Below the pieces are notes generated by a model. That model saw only the letters and a program-made list of their open reading frames with translations. It was not told the DNA's origin and did not search any database. Both the position numbers and the translations under genes were made by a program. 64,000 nt of DNA, taken from NCBI RefSeq assembly GCF_900120195.1, contig NZ_LT635539.1, forward strand, positions 3,154,661-3,218,660, read 5' to 3'. Source of the stretch: Blautia sp. Marseille-P3087 (GTDB lineage Bacteria > Bacillota > Clostridia > Lachnospirales > Lachnospiraceae). This document shows positions 32,526-40,156 of this stretch, piece by piece. Position 1 is the stretch's first letter; every line of letters starts with the position of its first letter.

Positions 32526-34325
32526 ATGGTGAACATATATGAGTTATTGAATCGGAGTATTGTGAATAAAAGATATTCGTTGTCACCTAATTTGTTTATT
32601 GAAGCTGATAGGATCGAATTAAGTGAAGAAGAAAAAAGTATTTTTGATTTATTGAAAAACATAGTTTCATTGGGAACAAAAATTCATGATGATGGAATAG
32701 AATTTCATCCTATGTTTGTAATGGCAGATGGTAGTCGAACTTTTTCAATAGAAGATATATCAGAAGATGATTATTTGATATTGCATAGTTTGGAATTAGA
32801 TAAAATGCCATTGATTTTACGTGCACTGATTGCGGATATATTGTGGACTAATAAAAAAGAATTTAGTGCTGCTAAAATTGCAGCAGATGCATATTGGAAA
32901 TTATTTATGTTGTGGTATACGGATGAAGATAATGTCGGTACAATTGATATGATTCGCAGAGCAGTATGCATTTCAGTACAAACAAAACAAACTACATTGT
33001 ATAATGAAATACAAGAGTGGTTTAACGAGTTTATAGATACTAAGGCTGCAAGTGCCGAAGGCTTTTTTTCGTTGAGAATAATGGAACTTTTCTTTAAGCA
33101 AAAGAATTTTGATGTATCCATAATTTTGAAAGTATTAGATGATTTGATTGATGGCAACAGTGATAATATTGCAAAGGTAGAACAAGCATATAAATTAAAA
33201 ACGAAATGTTTGTTTAAATTGAAAAGAAAGGAAGATGCAATAAAAAATAACAATTTATTGGCAGATTATTATCTGGAGTTTGCAGAGAAAATATTCAAGA
33301 AGGATATACAAGAGGCATTAAGGGCTGTCAATTTTTATCAAAAAGGAATAATGCTATATCACAATAATGGAGAATCAGACAAAGCAGATGCCGCTCATAA
33401 AAGACTCGTTGAAATACAAAAAGAAATACCTAAAATAATGGTGCCATTTTCTGTTGAATTAGATATAAAAGGTGTTATCGATAATCTAAAAGCAAATATG
33501 GAAGGATTATCATTTGAAGAATGTGTAATTCGGTTGACACAGATGTTTGTGTTTGAGAAACAGGAAGATATAAAAAAACGTGTAATAGAAGAATTTAAAG
33601 ATAATCCTATTTCACATTTATTTGGGAAGAGTTTAATAAATGCTCAAGGACAAACGGTATTGGCGTTACATCCGCTAGATATTCATGACCCAGAAAAAGA
33701 TCCGAAACTTATGGAGCTACATATGTATCAAAATGCATTGGAAAAACAAAAAGTTGCTGGTGATATTTGGGTGAAGAATGCTTTAATTATAATAAGAGAT
33801 AAATTTGTTATTGATAAGTCTATGGTGGAGTTTTTAGTTAAAGATAATCCAATTATTCCCGATGGAAGAGAACGAATTTTCCAAAGCGGATTATATATGT
33901 TCTTGAACGGAGACTATTATGAAGCGTTACATATTCTTGCACCACAGGTAGAAAATCTTTTTAGAAATATTGCACGAGAGGTAGGTGGATTAACAGTAAC
34001 TTTAGAAAAAGATGGCTCGTCAATGGAAAAAGTGCTGAGTTCTATTCTGTCGTTGCCAGAATTGGTTGATTGTTATGATAATGATATTTTATTTACATTT
34101 AGAGGACTGTTAAATGAACAAGCGGGTGCAAATATAAGAAATGAGATTGCACATGGTATCATAAGTGAATATGCTTGCTCTACAGGTGTTTGTTTATATT
34201 TTGGAGTGGCGGTTATAAAATTACTTTCGCTTACATCTGCTTCATGCTATCAGATATTAAAGAATAGTGAAAAACTAAAACATTTTGAGATGCCAAGAAA
34301 GGATGCACTTAAAGTAATACATTGA
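32526..34325 (+). CDS. Large protein with C-terminal DUF4209 / HEPN RNxxxHG motif
   Basis: 599 residues from ATG 32526, RBS TTAGGAG. The first two thirds are helical, with repeat-like pairs around 190-300 (KVEQAYKLKTKCLFKLKRKE; ALRAVNFYQKGIMLYHNNGE) resembling TPR-type scaffolds. The C-terminal 120 residues contain GANIRNEIAHGIISEYAC, the R-N-x-x-x-H-G signature of DUF4209, a HEPN-like putative RNase. It is AT-rich, monocistronic after a terminator, and ends 14 bp before the arm repeats and 200 bp before the att core, the same cargo position as the HEPN-motif gene in E2. An RNA-cleaving defence role is plausible but inferred. Confidence 0.7.
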   Translation: MVNIYELLNRSIVNKRYSLSPNLFIEADRIELSEEEKSIFDLLKNIVSLGTKIHDDGIEFHPMFVMADGSRTFSIEDISEDDYLILHSLELDKMPLILRALIADILWTNKKEFSAAKIAADAYWKLFMLWYTDEDNVGTIDMIRRAVCISVQTKQTTLYNEIQEWFNEFIDTKAASAEGFFSLRIMELFFKQKNFDVSIILKVLDDLIDGNSDNIAKVEQAYKLKTKCLFKLKRKEDAIKNNNLLADYYLEFAEKIFKKDIQEALRAVNFYQKGIMLYHNNGESDKADAAHKRLVEIQKEIPKIMVPFSVELDIKGVIDNLKANMEGLSFEECVIRLTQMFVFEKQEDIKKRVIEEFKDNPISHLFGKSLINAQGQTVLALHPLDIHDPEKDPKLMELHMYQNALEKQKVAGDIWVKNALIIIRDKFVIDKSMVEFLVKDNPIIPDGRERIFQSGLYMFLNGDYYEALHILAPQVENLFRNIAREVGGLTVTLEKDGSSMEKVLSSILSLPELVDCYDNDILFTFRGLLNEQAGANIRNEIAHGIISEYACSTGVCLYFGVAVIKLLSLTSASCYQILKNSEKLKHFEMPRKDALKVIH

Positions 34326-34530
34326 TGATAAAAATCCTTAGTAGTAACCAAATCCCGTTTTACTACCAACTTTACTACTAACAGCCCACAACAACTTGCT
34401 CCATCTTGCCCTATTTTGCCAAGATGTCAGCCAATACACACATTTCACAAATCACCGAAATCCCTTGCAAAACAGGGCATTCCGGGGCAAAACAAGGAGA
34501 ACCAAAACAATGATAAAAGTACTTTTCATT
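34326..34530. other. Right end of E4: arm sites and new 5' region for the phosphatase gene
   Basis: AAATCCTTAGTAGTAA (34331-34346), TTTTACTACC, TTTACTACTAAC, TTTTGCC and GGGGCAAAAC repeats, then AAGGAGAACC as RBS and ATG 34510. Insertion of E4 replaced the original promoter, RBS and first seven codons of the phosphatase with these element-borne sequences. Confidence 0.6.
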
Positions 34531-34986
34531 TGCTACGGCAATATCTGCCGTTCACCCATGGCCGAATTTATCTTTAAGGATATGCTTGCTCGTCGCGGCA
34601 TGGCCGACAAATTTTACGTCGCTTCTGCGGCGACGAGCACGGAGGAAATCTGGAATGGAATCGGCAATCCGGTGTATCCGCCGGCGAAGCGGGAACTGGC
34701 AAAACATGGAATATCATGTGAGGGAAAACGTGCGATGCAGCTTCAGAGGACCGATTATGACAAATACGATTACCTGATCGGTATGGAAGAGCGGAACCGC
34801 AGAAATATGCTTCGAATTCTCGGCAGTGATCAGGAGGGAAAGGTCAGCCTGCTGTTGGATTACGCCGGGAGTCACGGCAACATTGCTGATCCGTGGTATA
34901 CCGGTGATTTCACCACGACTTATTCTGACATTGTCAGAGGATGCGAAGGTTTTCTGACATTTCTTGACCAGGAAGGAAAGCTGTAA
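34510..34986 (+). CDS. Low-molecular-weight protein tyrosine phosphatase, integration target gene
   Basis: 158 residues from ATG 34510. The P-loop C-x5-R-S is ICYGNICRSPMAE, with nucleophile Cys8 and Arg14; the catalytic acid is Asp in ADPWYTGDF near the C-terminus. It dephosphorylates protein tyrosines; some relatives act as arsenate reductases. Usual length and all key residues present, so element insertion has not broken it: E4 carries a replacement for the first codons. Tyr9 instead of the more usual His lies in the core. Expression now depends on the right end of E4. Confidence 0.9.
   Translation: MIKVLFICYGNICRSPMAEFIFKDMLARRGMADKFYVASAATSTEEIWNGIGNPVYPPAKRELAKHGISCEGKRAMQLQRTDYDKYDYLIGMEERNRRNMLRILGSDQEGKVSLLLDYAGSHGNIADPWYTGDFTTTYSDIVRGCEGFLTFLDQEGKL
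34531..34551 (+). repeat. att core copy E, in the intact phosphatase gene
   Basis: TGCTACGGCA here, with Tyr in place of His at codon 9. The inverted repeat ACGGCA-ATATC-TGCCGT (34535-34551) has two 6-bp arms around 5 bp, the expected form of a tyrosine-recombinase crossover site. It encodes the end of C-Y-G-N-I-C-R. Confidence 0.75.
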
Positions 34987-35112
34987 AAACAACACTTTCA
35001 GACAATGGCTTGTCGAGCTTTTGCGTGAAACCTACGCAGAGCGCGGAATATGTCGAACGAATTTTGTTTACAGAAAGTCAAATATGCTGTATGCTCAATG
35101 CATAGCAACTCT

Positions 35113-35145
35113 TAGAGGGAGCGTCTGCTTCCTCTTTTTATTCCA
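35113..35145 (+). terminator. Intrinsic terminator
   Basis: AGAGGGAGC-GTCT-GCTTCCTCT followed by TTTTA, separating the phosphatase from the next gene. Confidence 0.75.
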
Positions 35146-35199
35146 ATCTATACTTCATGGGCATGTCGCCCGAATATTCAGAAAGAAGAGGAAATCTAT

Positions 35200-36126
35200 A
35201 TGGAAAAGAATTATGAGACTTTTGTAAACAACCTTCGTGAAAGACTTCTTAAAGCGACGGGATACCAGGAGGAGATGATCTGTTACAAGACAGCAGAGGA
35301 ATATCCGCCTACAGATGGAGATCGCCTGCTTTTGAAGAATCGGCAGCGGGAGGGTGTGTATGAAGTCTGTGCACTTTATGTGGCAGATCTATATGAATGG
35401 CATCAGAATGGCGCCACGATGGAGCGGATTGTGCAGGAGATCATGCATCGGCTGGATGCTATTGTCAGATCAGAATGTTTTGAAAAGAGCAAAGACCTGG
35501 AAGATTATGAAAAGATTAAAGATGATCTGTTTATCCGTCTTCTGAATGTCGAGAAAAACAGAGCTGAGTTAGACGACGCAATTTTCCGTACAATCGGGGA
35601 CATTGCTCTGGTTCTTTATGCCCGAATGGGAGAATTGGATGGATGCAGTACCAGTGTAAAGATTAAACAGCATATTTTTGAAAAGTGGGATAAAGATGAA
35701 CAGATGGCGTTTAATGATGCGTTGCTGAATACATATTTTATTTCACCACCGAGGATCTATTGCTGGGAAAAACTGATCTGCAATATGGATTATGAAGGCG
35801 AAAATTTCATGAATCTGTTATTTGACGAGCCGTTAAAGAAGAGTGCAATCGGGAATTGCCTGAGTACTGCAACGCGTACTAATGGAGCTGTTGCGGTGTT
35901 CCTGCCGGGTGTAGCGCAGCGCCTGAGTGATTTGCTGGATGGTGGATTTTATATGGTATTTACAAGTATTCACGAGGTGATGATCCACAGTGAAAAAACA
36001 GCGGATCCTAAAGATCTGAAAAGAGTTTTGGCAGATACAGTGCGCGACACGACTCCGGACGAAGATTTTCTGACATATTATGTGTACCATTATAACCGTG
36101 AGACCGGACGGTTTACATACTGTTGA
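35200..36126 (+). CDS. DUF5688-family protein
   Basis: 308 residues, RBS AAGAGGAAA. The start ETFVNNLRERLLKATGYQ and the central VYEVCALYVADLYEWHQNGA, EDYEKIKDDLFIRLLNVEKN and PPRIYCWEKLICNMDYEGE follow the DUF5688 pattern frequent in Lachnospiraceae, often in several copies. No catalytic signature or membrane segment. Function unknown; first ordinary chromosomal gene after the integration site. Confidence 0.75.
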   Translation: MEKNYETFVNNLRERLLKATGYQEEMICYKTAEEYPPTDGDRLLLKNRQREGVYEVCALYVADLYEWHQNGATMERIVQEIMHRLDAIVRSECFEKSKDLEDYEKIKDDLFIRLLNVEKNRAELDDAIFRTIGDIALVLYARMGELDGCSTSVKIKQHIFEKWDKDEQMAFNDALLNTYFISPPRIYCWEKLICNMDYEGENFMNLLFDEPLKKSAIGNCLSTATRTNGAVAVFLPGVAQRLSDLLDGGFYMVFTSIHEVMIHSEKTADPKDLKRVLADTVRDTTPDEDFLTYYVYHYNRETGRFTYC

Positions 36127-36220
36127 TGTCCATATCTGTGGATTATCCGGCCCCTGTATACAGGGCAAACTTTTCATGCCGTCTGCATATACTAATTAAA
36201 AAGTGGTCAGGAGAGCAGAA

Positions 36221-36985
36221 GTGGCATATAAGATCGTATTGGATGCCGGGCACGGGGGTACGGATCCGGGAGCTATATATAAGGAAAGAAAAGAAAAGGA
36301 TGATAATCTTGCTCTGACGCTTGCTGTCGGCAAAATCCTTGAAGACAACGGTGTGGATGTGGTATATACTAGAACCGAAGATGTCTATCAGACTCCATTT
36401 GAGAAGGCGCGCATTGCAAATCAGTCGGGCGCTGATTATTTTATTTCGTTTCACCGGAACAGCAGTCCGGAAGATAATCAATATCAGGGTGTGGAAGTCC
36501 TTGTATATGATAAAAGCGGAATAAAATATGAGATGGCGCAGAATATCGTTGGTGCGCTTGGAGAACTTGGATTTCGGGAAATAGGAGTAAAGGAGCGACC
36601 GGGACTTGTAGTGCTTCGGCGTACACGGATGCCGGCGCTTCTGATTGAAACCGGCTTTCTGAATTCTGATGAAGACAACAAATTATACGACGAAAAGAAA
36701 AATGAGATTGCCGAAGCTATAGCCGGAGCGATTCTCGGAACGCTTTCAGAAGAAACAATAGAGGCGCCGGTTTATTATCGGGTGCAGACCGGTGCGTACC
36801 GCAACAGGGAAAATGCAGATCGTATGCTGTATCAGCTGAATGACGTGGGTTATCCGGCGTTCCTTCTATATGAAAATGATCTGTACAAAGTTCAGGTAGG
36901 TGCTTTTCAGCAGATTGGCAATGCCATTAATATGGAGCAGCGGCTGCGGGATGACGGCTACAGTACAGTGATTGTAACAAAATAA
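36221..36985 (+). CDS. N-acetylmuramoyl-L-alanine amidase (Amidase_3) with SPOR-like C-terminus
   Basis: 254 residues. GTG 36221 is preferred over GTG 36203 because GGAGAG lies between them. Amidase_3 zinc ligands are visible: His in VLDAGHGGTDPGA, Glu in the N-terminal helix, His in YFISFHRNSSP, and the catalytic Glu in LLIETGFLN. Residues about 190-254 (YYRVQTGAYRNRENADRML; LYKVQVGAFQQIGNAINM) are an SPOR-like repeat pair that binds denuded peptidoglycan. No signal peptide is visible, as in some Firmicutes spore or lysis amidases. It cleaves cell-wall stem peptides, perhaps in mother-cell lysis or division. Confidence 0.85.
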   Translation: MAYKIVLDAGHGGTDPGAIYKERKEKDDNLALTLAVGKILEDNGVDVVYTRTEDVYQTPFEKARIANQSGADYFISFHRNSSPEDNQYQGVEVLVYDKSGIKYEMAQNIVGALGELGFREIGVKERPGLVVLRRTRMPALLIETGFLNSDEDNKLYDEKKNEIAEAIAGAILGTLSEETIEAPVYYRVQTGAYRNRENADRMLYQLNDVGYPAFLLYENDLYKVQVGAFQQIGNAINMEQRLRDDGYSTVIVTK

Positions 36986-37010
36986 ATAGCACACAAAGGA
37001 GAAAGACTAT

Positions 37011-37595
37011 ATGTACCACAGATTTATAGAGCAGATCAGTGAATTTATTTTTGCTGAAGATGAACCGGAAAAAGCGGATATCATTTTTATTCCGGGGAAT
37101 GGTTATTCTCAGATGGCGGAGAAGGCGGCAGCACTTTATGGGGAAAATTATGCGTCGTTTGTTCTTCCGAGTGGAAAATACAGTATCACTGTCGGCAAGT
37201 TTGGCGGAGTATTGTCGGGACAGGAGCGTTATAACGGCAATTACCGGACGGAATGGGATTTTTTAAAAGATGTTTTAATAAAAAATCATGTTCCGGACGA
37301 AGTAATTCTTAAGGAAGATCAGGCAACCTTCACATGGGAAAATGCCAGATTCTCCCGTGAAGTTACGGACAAAGCAGAAATAGAAATAAAAAAAGCACTA
37401 TTATGCTGCAAAAATTATCATGCAAGAAGATCACTGATGTATTATCAGAGGGCATATCCGGAAGTAGAATTTCGGGTATGCCCATGTTGTGTTGATGGAG
37501 TTACGAAAGAAAATTGGATGAACTCCGAGGAAGGTATTCAATCTGTTTTGGGAGAAGTACAGAGAATCGTCACGCAATTCTCACTAATGATGTAA
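37011..37595 (+). CDS. DUF218/YdcF-like protein
   Basis: 194 residues, RBS AAAGGAGAAAG. The start KADIIFIPGNGYSQMAEKAAALY and EDQATFTWENARFSREV are the two hallmark segments of the DUF218/YdcF/SanA superfamily (Rossmann-like, with a conserved Asn near T-x-E-N). Members bind nucleotide-like ligands or act in envelope functions. Its position after the amidase and before a surface protein suits an envelope role, but the substrate is unknown. Confidence 0.7.
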   Translation: MYHRFIEQISEFIFAEDEPEKADIIFIPGNGYSQMAEKAAALYGENYASFVLPSGKYSITVGKFGGVLSGQERYNGNYRTEWDFLKDVLIKNHVPDEVILKEDQATFTWENARFSREVTDKAEIEIKKALLCCKNYHARRSLMYYQRAYPEVEFRVCPCCVDGVTKENWMNSEEGIQSVLGEVQRIVTQFSLMM

Positions 37596-37647
37596 TCTGT
37601 GGGAATATAAAAAAAATAATTTTGGGGTGTCGAAAAAAGTAGAACTG

Positions 37648-37658
37648 TGCTATAATGT
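37648..37658 (+). promoter_or_regulatory. Promoter -10 upstream of the surface-protein gene
   Basis: TATAAT in CTGTGCTATAATGTC, about 165 bp before ATG 37820. The long leader (TAAAAGATTTTG..., AT-rich) shows no clear riboswitch fold to me. Confidence 0.5.
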
Positions 37659-37819
37659 CTGTGTCGTAAAATAAAAGATTTTGTTACAAAAGGTTTACGA
37701 AAAGATAAAAATACAATATATTGATTGAGGATGTATTTCATAAAAAAGTAAAAACATCCATTATAAATAGACTAAAGCAGACGTTAATTCATGTTTAAAT
37801 AGATTGAGGTGTATAGATT

Positions 37820-39403
37820 ATGATGAAAAAGAGGAAGAATATGCAGTTTTTTGCTGTAGCGGCACTTACAGCGACACTTATAACAGGTCAGTTTACTTAT
37901 GTTCCGGTTATGGCAGGAAGTACGGCGGAAGTTGAGGTCAGCAGCCTGATTCCTGATAATGTTACAGTAGAACAGCCGGTTCCTCTTTCTGAAATTTCTC
38001 TTCCGAAAAGTGATTATGGCACATTGTCATGGGTGGACAGCTCCAGTGTTCCAACTAAGAGAGTACAGTCATATGATGTGGTTTTTCGTCCGTACAAGGC
38101 ATCAGACCTTGCGAAATTTTCTGGATGGGACGGACAGTCGGATACGATTTACAGCAGCGTGACAGTAGTTGTCAGCAGTTTCAGCAAAGATATAGATTAT
38201 ACAGATAACGGTTATGAGAATCAGGATTCTCAGGAAACACAGGAGAATGGAAATACAGGAGAAAACAGTGAAGATACGACGACAGAGACACCGGGAAGTA
38301 CAGAAATATCAGATAATGGTGAGGTAAAAGACGAATCAGAGGCAAAAGATCAGTATACACCAGATACAGCTGGTGGAGATATTGATGCAGCTGATACAGT
38401 GGACAAGGCTCAGGATACAGCAGAAACACCTGACAATAAAGACGTTTCAACTGACACTGAGAAAAAAGATTCCGCAGATGCGACAGAAACACCAGAAGTT
38501 ACAGCTGCACCGGATGATGCAGAGAATCCGGAAGTGACGGAAACACCAGAAACGACAGCGACACCGGATGTTACAGCTACACCAGATGTTACAGAGACAC
38601 CAGATGTTACAGAGACACCGGAAGCCGATAAAGACAACATTTTCGACGGCACGGAAAAGGAGATTGTTCCGGATCAGCGTGCGCAGACGGTGGCAGAGGA
38701 AGAACCATCCGACGAAGAAAAGATTGAACTTGCAGCGACAAATCATACCTGCAACGGTATTTCTGTATCAGGAATCAATCTCCCATGGTATGTACAGTTT
38801 CGTGCAGCAAGCGGCGAAAATTATGAATTCAGTAATGAAGCAGAGGCAAATCTGTTTAAATCTTACGAATTTGAGCTTTGGGATTTGAAAAATAATACAG
38901 AATATGAGATTCCGGACGGTGAATATATCAGCGTGACTGTTCCGGTCAAAGCAGGATATGACTATACAATAGAGCATCTTCTGGACAGCGGCGCTATGGA
39001 GACGATCGTTCCGAGTGTGGATGGAAGTACTATGGTATTCAGCACACATTCATTCAGTCCGTTTGGAATCGCCGGAAGCAAGACTCTGGTAGGTGAAGAA
39101 ATCGAGGACGGAAGCTATTCTTCCGGAACAACAACTACAGCTTCTACGACAGTAAGCCCGACAACAGCTTCGTCATCCACAACGACCGCTGCGAATAGCA
39201 GTACTTCAGGAACTTCTGTACAGTCATCAGCCGATCAGTCGGGTACAGATAATTCGACTTCAGACCAGGGCACACAGAGCGGAAGCCGCTCTGTAAAGGC
39301 AGTATCTACAGGAGACAGCACACCGATACTTCCGTTTGTGATTATCGGAATCGCGGCAGCAGTAATTGTAGCAGTACTTGTATACCTTAAGAAGAGAAAG
39401 TAA
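37820..39403 (+). CDS. Secreted, membrane-anchored surface protein with Thr/Pro/Glu-rich region
   Basis: 527 residues. A signal peptide (MMKKRKNMQFFAVAALTATL...VPVMA) is followed by a small N-terminal domain (about 33-125), then a long acidic low-complexity stretch (about 130-280) with TPDVTATPDVTETPDVTETP repeats. A second folded domain lies at about 300-415 (CNGISVSGINLPWYVQFRAA; YISVTVPVKAGYDYTIEHLL), then a Ser/Thr spacer, a transmembrane helix (PILPFVIIGIAAAVIVAVLV) and YLKKRK. STGDSTP before the helix resembles the (K)TGD-type anchors of Lachnospiraceae rather than classical LPxTG. Likely an exposed wall-spanning protein; function unknown. Confidence 0.75.
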   Translation: MMKKRKNMQFFAVAALTATLITGQFTYVPVMAGSTAEVEVSSLIPDNVTVEQPVPLSEISLPKSDYGTLSWVDSSSVPTKRVQSYDVVFRPYKASDLAKFSGWDGQSDTIYSSVTVVVSSFSKDIDYTDNGYENQDSQETQENGNTGENSEDTTTETPGSTEISDNGEVKDESEAKDQYTPDTAGGDIDAADTVDKAQDTAETPDNKDVSTDTEKKDSADATETPEVTAAPDDAENPEVTETPETTATPDVTATPDVTETPDVTETPEADKDNIFDGTEKEIVPDQRAQTVAEEEPSDEEKIELAATNHTCNGISVSGINLPWYVQFRAASGENYEFSNEAEANLFKSYEFELWDLKNNTEYEIPDGEYISVTVPVKAGYDYTIEHLLDSGAMETIVPSVDGSTMVFSTHSFSPFGIAGSKTLVGEEIEDGSYSSGTTTTASTTVSPTTASSSTTTAANSSTSGTSVQSSADQSGTDNSTSDQGTQSGSRSVKAVSTGDSTPILPFVIIGIAAAVIVAVLVYLKKRK

Positions 39404-39427
39404 ATTTCCGATTTTGTACATATGAAG

Positions 39428-39463
39428 AAAAAGCCCTCCATATATTTCAGTATGGGAGGGCTT
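39428..39463 (+). terminator. Intrinsic terminator overlapping the next RBS
   Basis: AAAGCCCTCCATA / TATGGGAGGGCTTTTT. The GGGAGGG in the downstream arm is also the ribosome binding site of the gene at 39467, so readthrough and translation of that gene may be linked to hairpin folding. Confidence 0.7.
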
Positions 39464-39466
39464 TTT

Positions 39467-39817
39467 ATGCAGATAAAAACAATCTTGAGATCTTTACTTC
39501 TGGCATATGCATTATCGGGAATATGTCTTCTGCTTCTTGCACTGATGGTATTTAAGCTCGATATCGGGCAGGGAACCGTGACGGTTGGAATTCTTGTGAT
39601 TTATGTAGTTTCCTGTCTGGCGGGCGGCTTTTTGTCTGGAAAACTCATGCGTCAAAATAAATATAAGTGGGGTTTTCTGGTAGGACTGTGTTATTTTGTA
39701 CTGCTTATGGTCGTTTCATTTATCGTGCAGAGACGATGGGATATGAGTACACAGCATGCGATTACGACGTTTTTTATGTGTCTGGGAGGCGGCACGCTGG
39801 GCGGCATGCTCTCGTGA
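39467..39817 (+). CDS. TIGR04086-family membrane protein
   Basis: 116 residues with four transmembrane helices (ILRSLLLAYALSGICLLLLA; VTVGILVIYVVSCLAGGFLSG; WGFLVGLCYFVLLMVVSFIV; AITTFFMCLGGGTLGGML). Length, topology and position just before the SCIFF gene match the TIGR04086 family of Clostridia. ATG 39467 is used because GGAGGG ends 5 bp upstream. It is often near the SCIFF locus and may assist export or handling of the modified peptide, though this is unproven. Confidence 0.75.
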   Translation: MQIKTILRSLLLAYALSGICLLLLALMVFKLDIGQGTVTVGILVIYVVSCLAGGFLSGKLMRQNKYKWGFLVGLCYFVLLMVVSFIVQRRWDMSTQHAITTFFMCLGGGTLGGMLS

Positions 39818-39890
39818 AAAAAAGGCTTTTATTTAGGGCAGTTTTATGCTATACTGTCTCCAGATAATTATACATAAGGAGGGATATATA

Positions 39891-40031
39891 ATGGAACATA
39901 TCAAAACATTAAATACAAAAAATCTGCAGAACACAGTGAAAAAAGGCGGCTGCGGTGAATGTCAGACATCTTGCCAGTCAGCATGCAAAACTTCCTGTAC
40001 TGTAGGAAATCAGAGCTGCGAGAACAAATAA
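39891..40031 (+). CDS. scfA: SCIFF ranthipeptide precursor
   Basis: 46 residues with RBS AAGGAGGG and an extended -10 promoter (TGCTATACT, 39847-39855). The leader MEHIKTLNTKNLQNTVKKGG is followed by a core with six Cys at 21, 24, 28, 32, 36 and 43 (CGECQTSCQSACKTSCTVG), the six-cysteines-in-forty-five pattern that defines SCIFF. The adjacent radical SAM enzyme should form thioether links from Cys to residues such as Thr. The peptide is nearly universal in Clostridia and is linked to regulation of community behaviour or metabolism rather than antibiosis. Confidence 0.95.
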   Translation: MEHIKTLNTKNLQNTVKKGGCGECQTSCQSACKTSCTVGNQSCENK

Positions 40032-40052
40032 GCAGGTTCAGAACAATCAGTT

Positions 40053-40123
40053 AAGCAGCGGAGTGAAATCCGCTGCTTATTCTTACGTTACAGGAAATTA
40101 CTTTGTAATGCTCTGATAACGTA
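40053..40123 (+). promoter_or_regulatory. Two hairpins between SCIFF precursor and maturase genes
   Basis: AAGCAGCGGA-GTGAAA-TCCGCTGCTT (40053-40078) and a longer stem TTACGTTA...TAACGTAA (about 40083-40123). The first is terminator-like with a weak U tract. It would let most transcripts end after scfA and give more precursor than enzyme. Confidence 0.6.
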
Positions 40124-40156
40124 AAGAAAAAGATACAGGAAAGGATTTTCAGAAAG

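Larger units (their letters stand above)
20062..34530. mobile_element. Element E4: 14.5-kb phage-satellite-like integrative element, apparently complete
   Basis: Bounded by cores D and E, with matching 16-bp repeats AAATCCTTAGTAGTAA near both ends (20210-20225, 34331-34346). Gene order: hsdS and fused RM (leftward), DUF6076-like (leftward), then rightward HTH, P4-type primase-helicase, iterons, three small genes, HK97 capsid, two Xis-like, integrase, DUF4209/HEPN. It has replication, integration and one capsid gene but no terminase, portal or tail, which suggests a satellite that exploits a helper phage. Confidence 0.75.

Noticed and set aside
34983-35102. Open frame reading NGLSSFCVKPTQSAEYVERI after the phosphatase
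   Set aside because: It looks protein-like but has no start codon or RBS and overlaps the phosphatase end in another frame. It may be a remnant or intergenic repeat; not supported as a gene.
38440-38640. DNA repeats within the surface-protein gene
   Set aside because: They are explained by the coded Thr-Pro-Asp/Glu-Val-Thr protein repeats; the antisense open frames across them are by-products of that composition.
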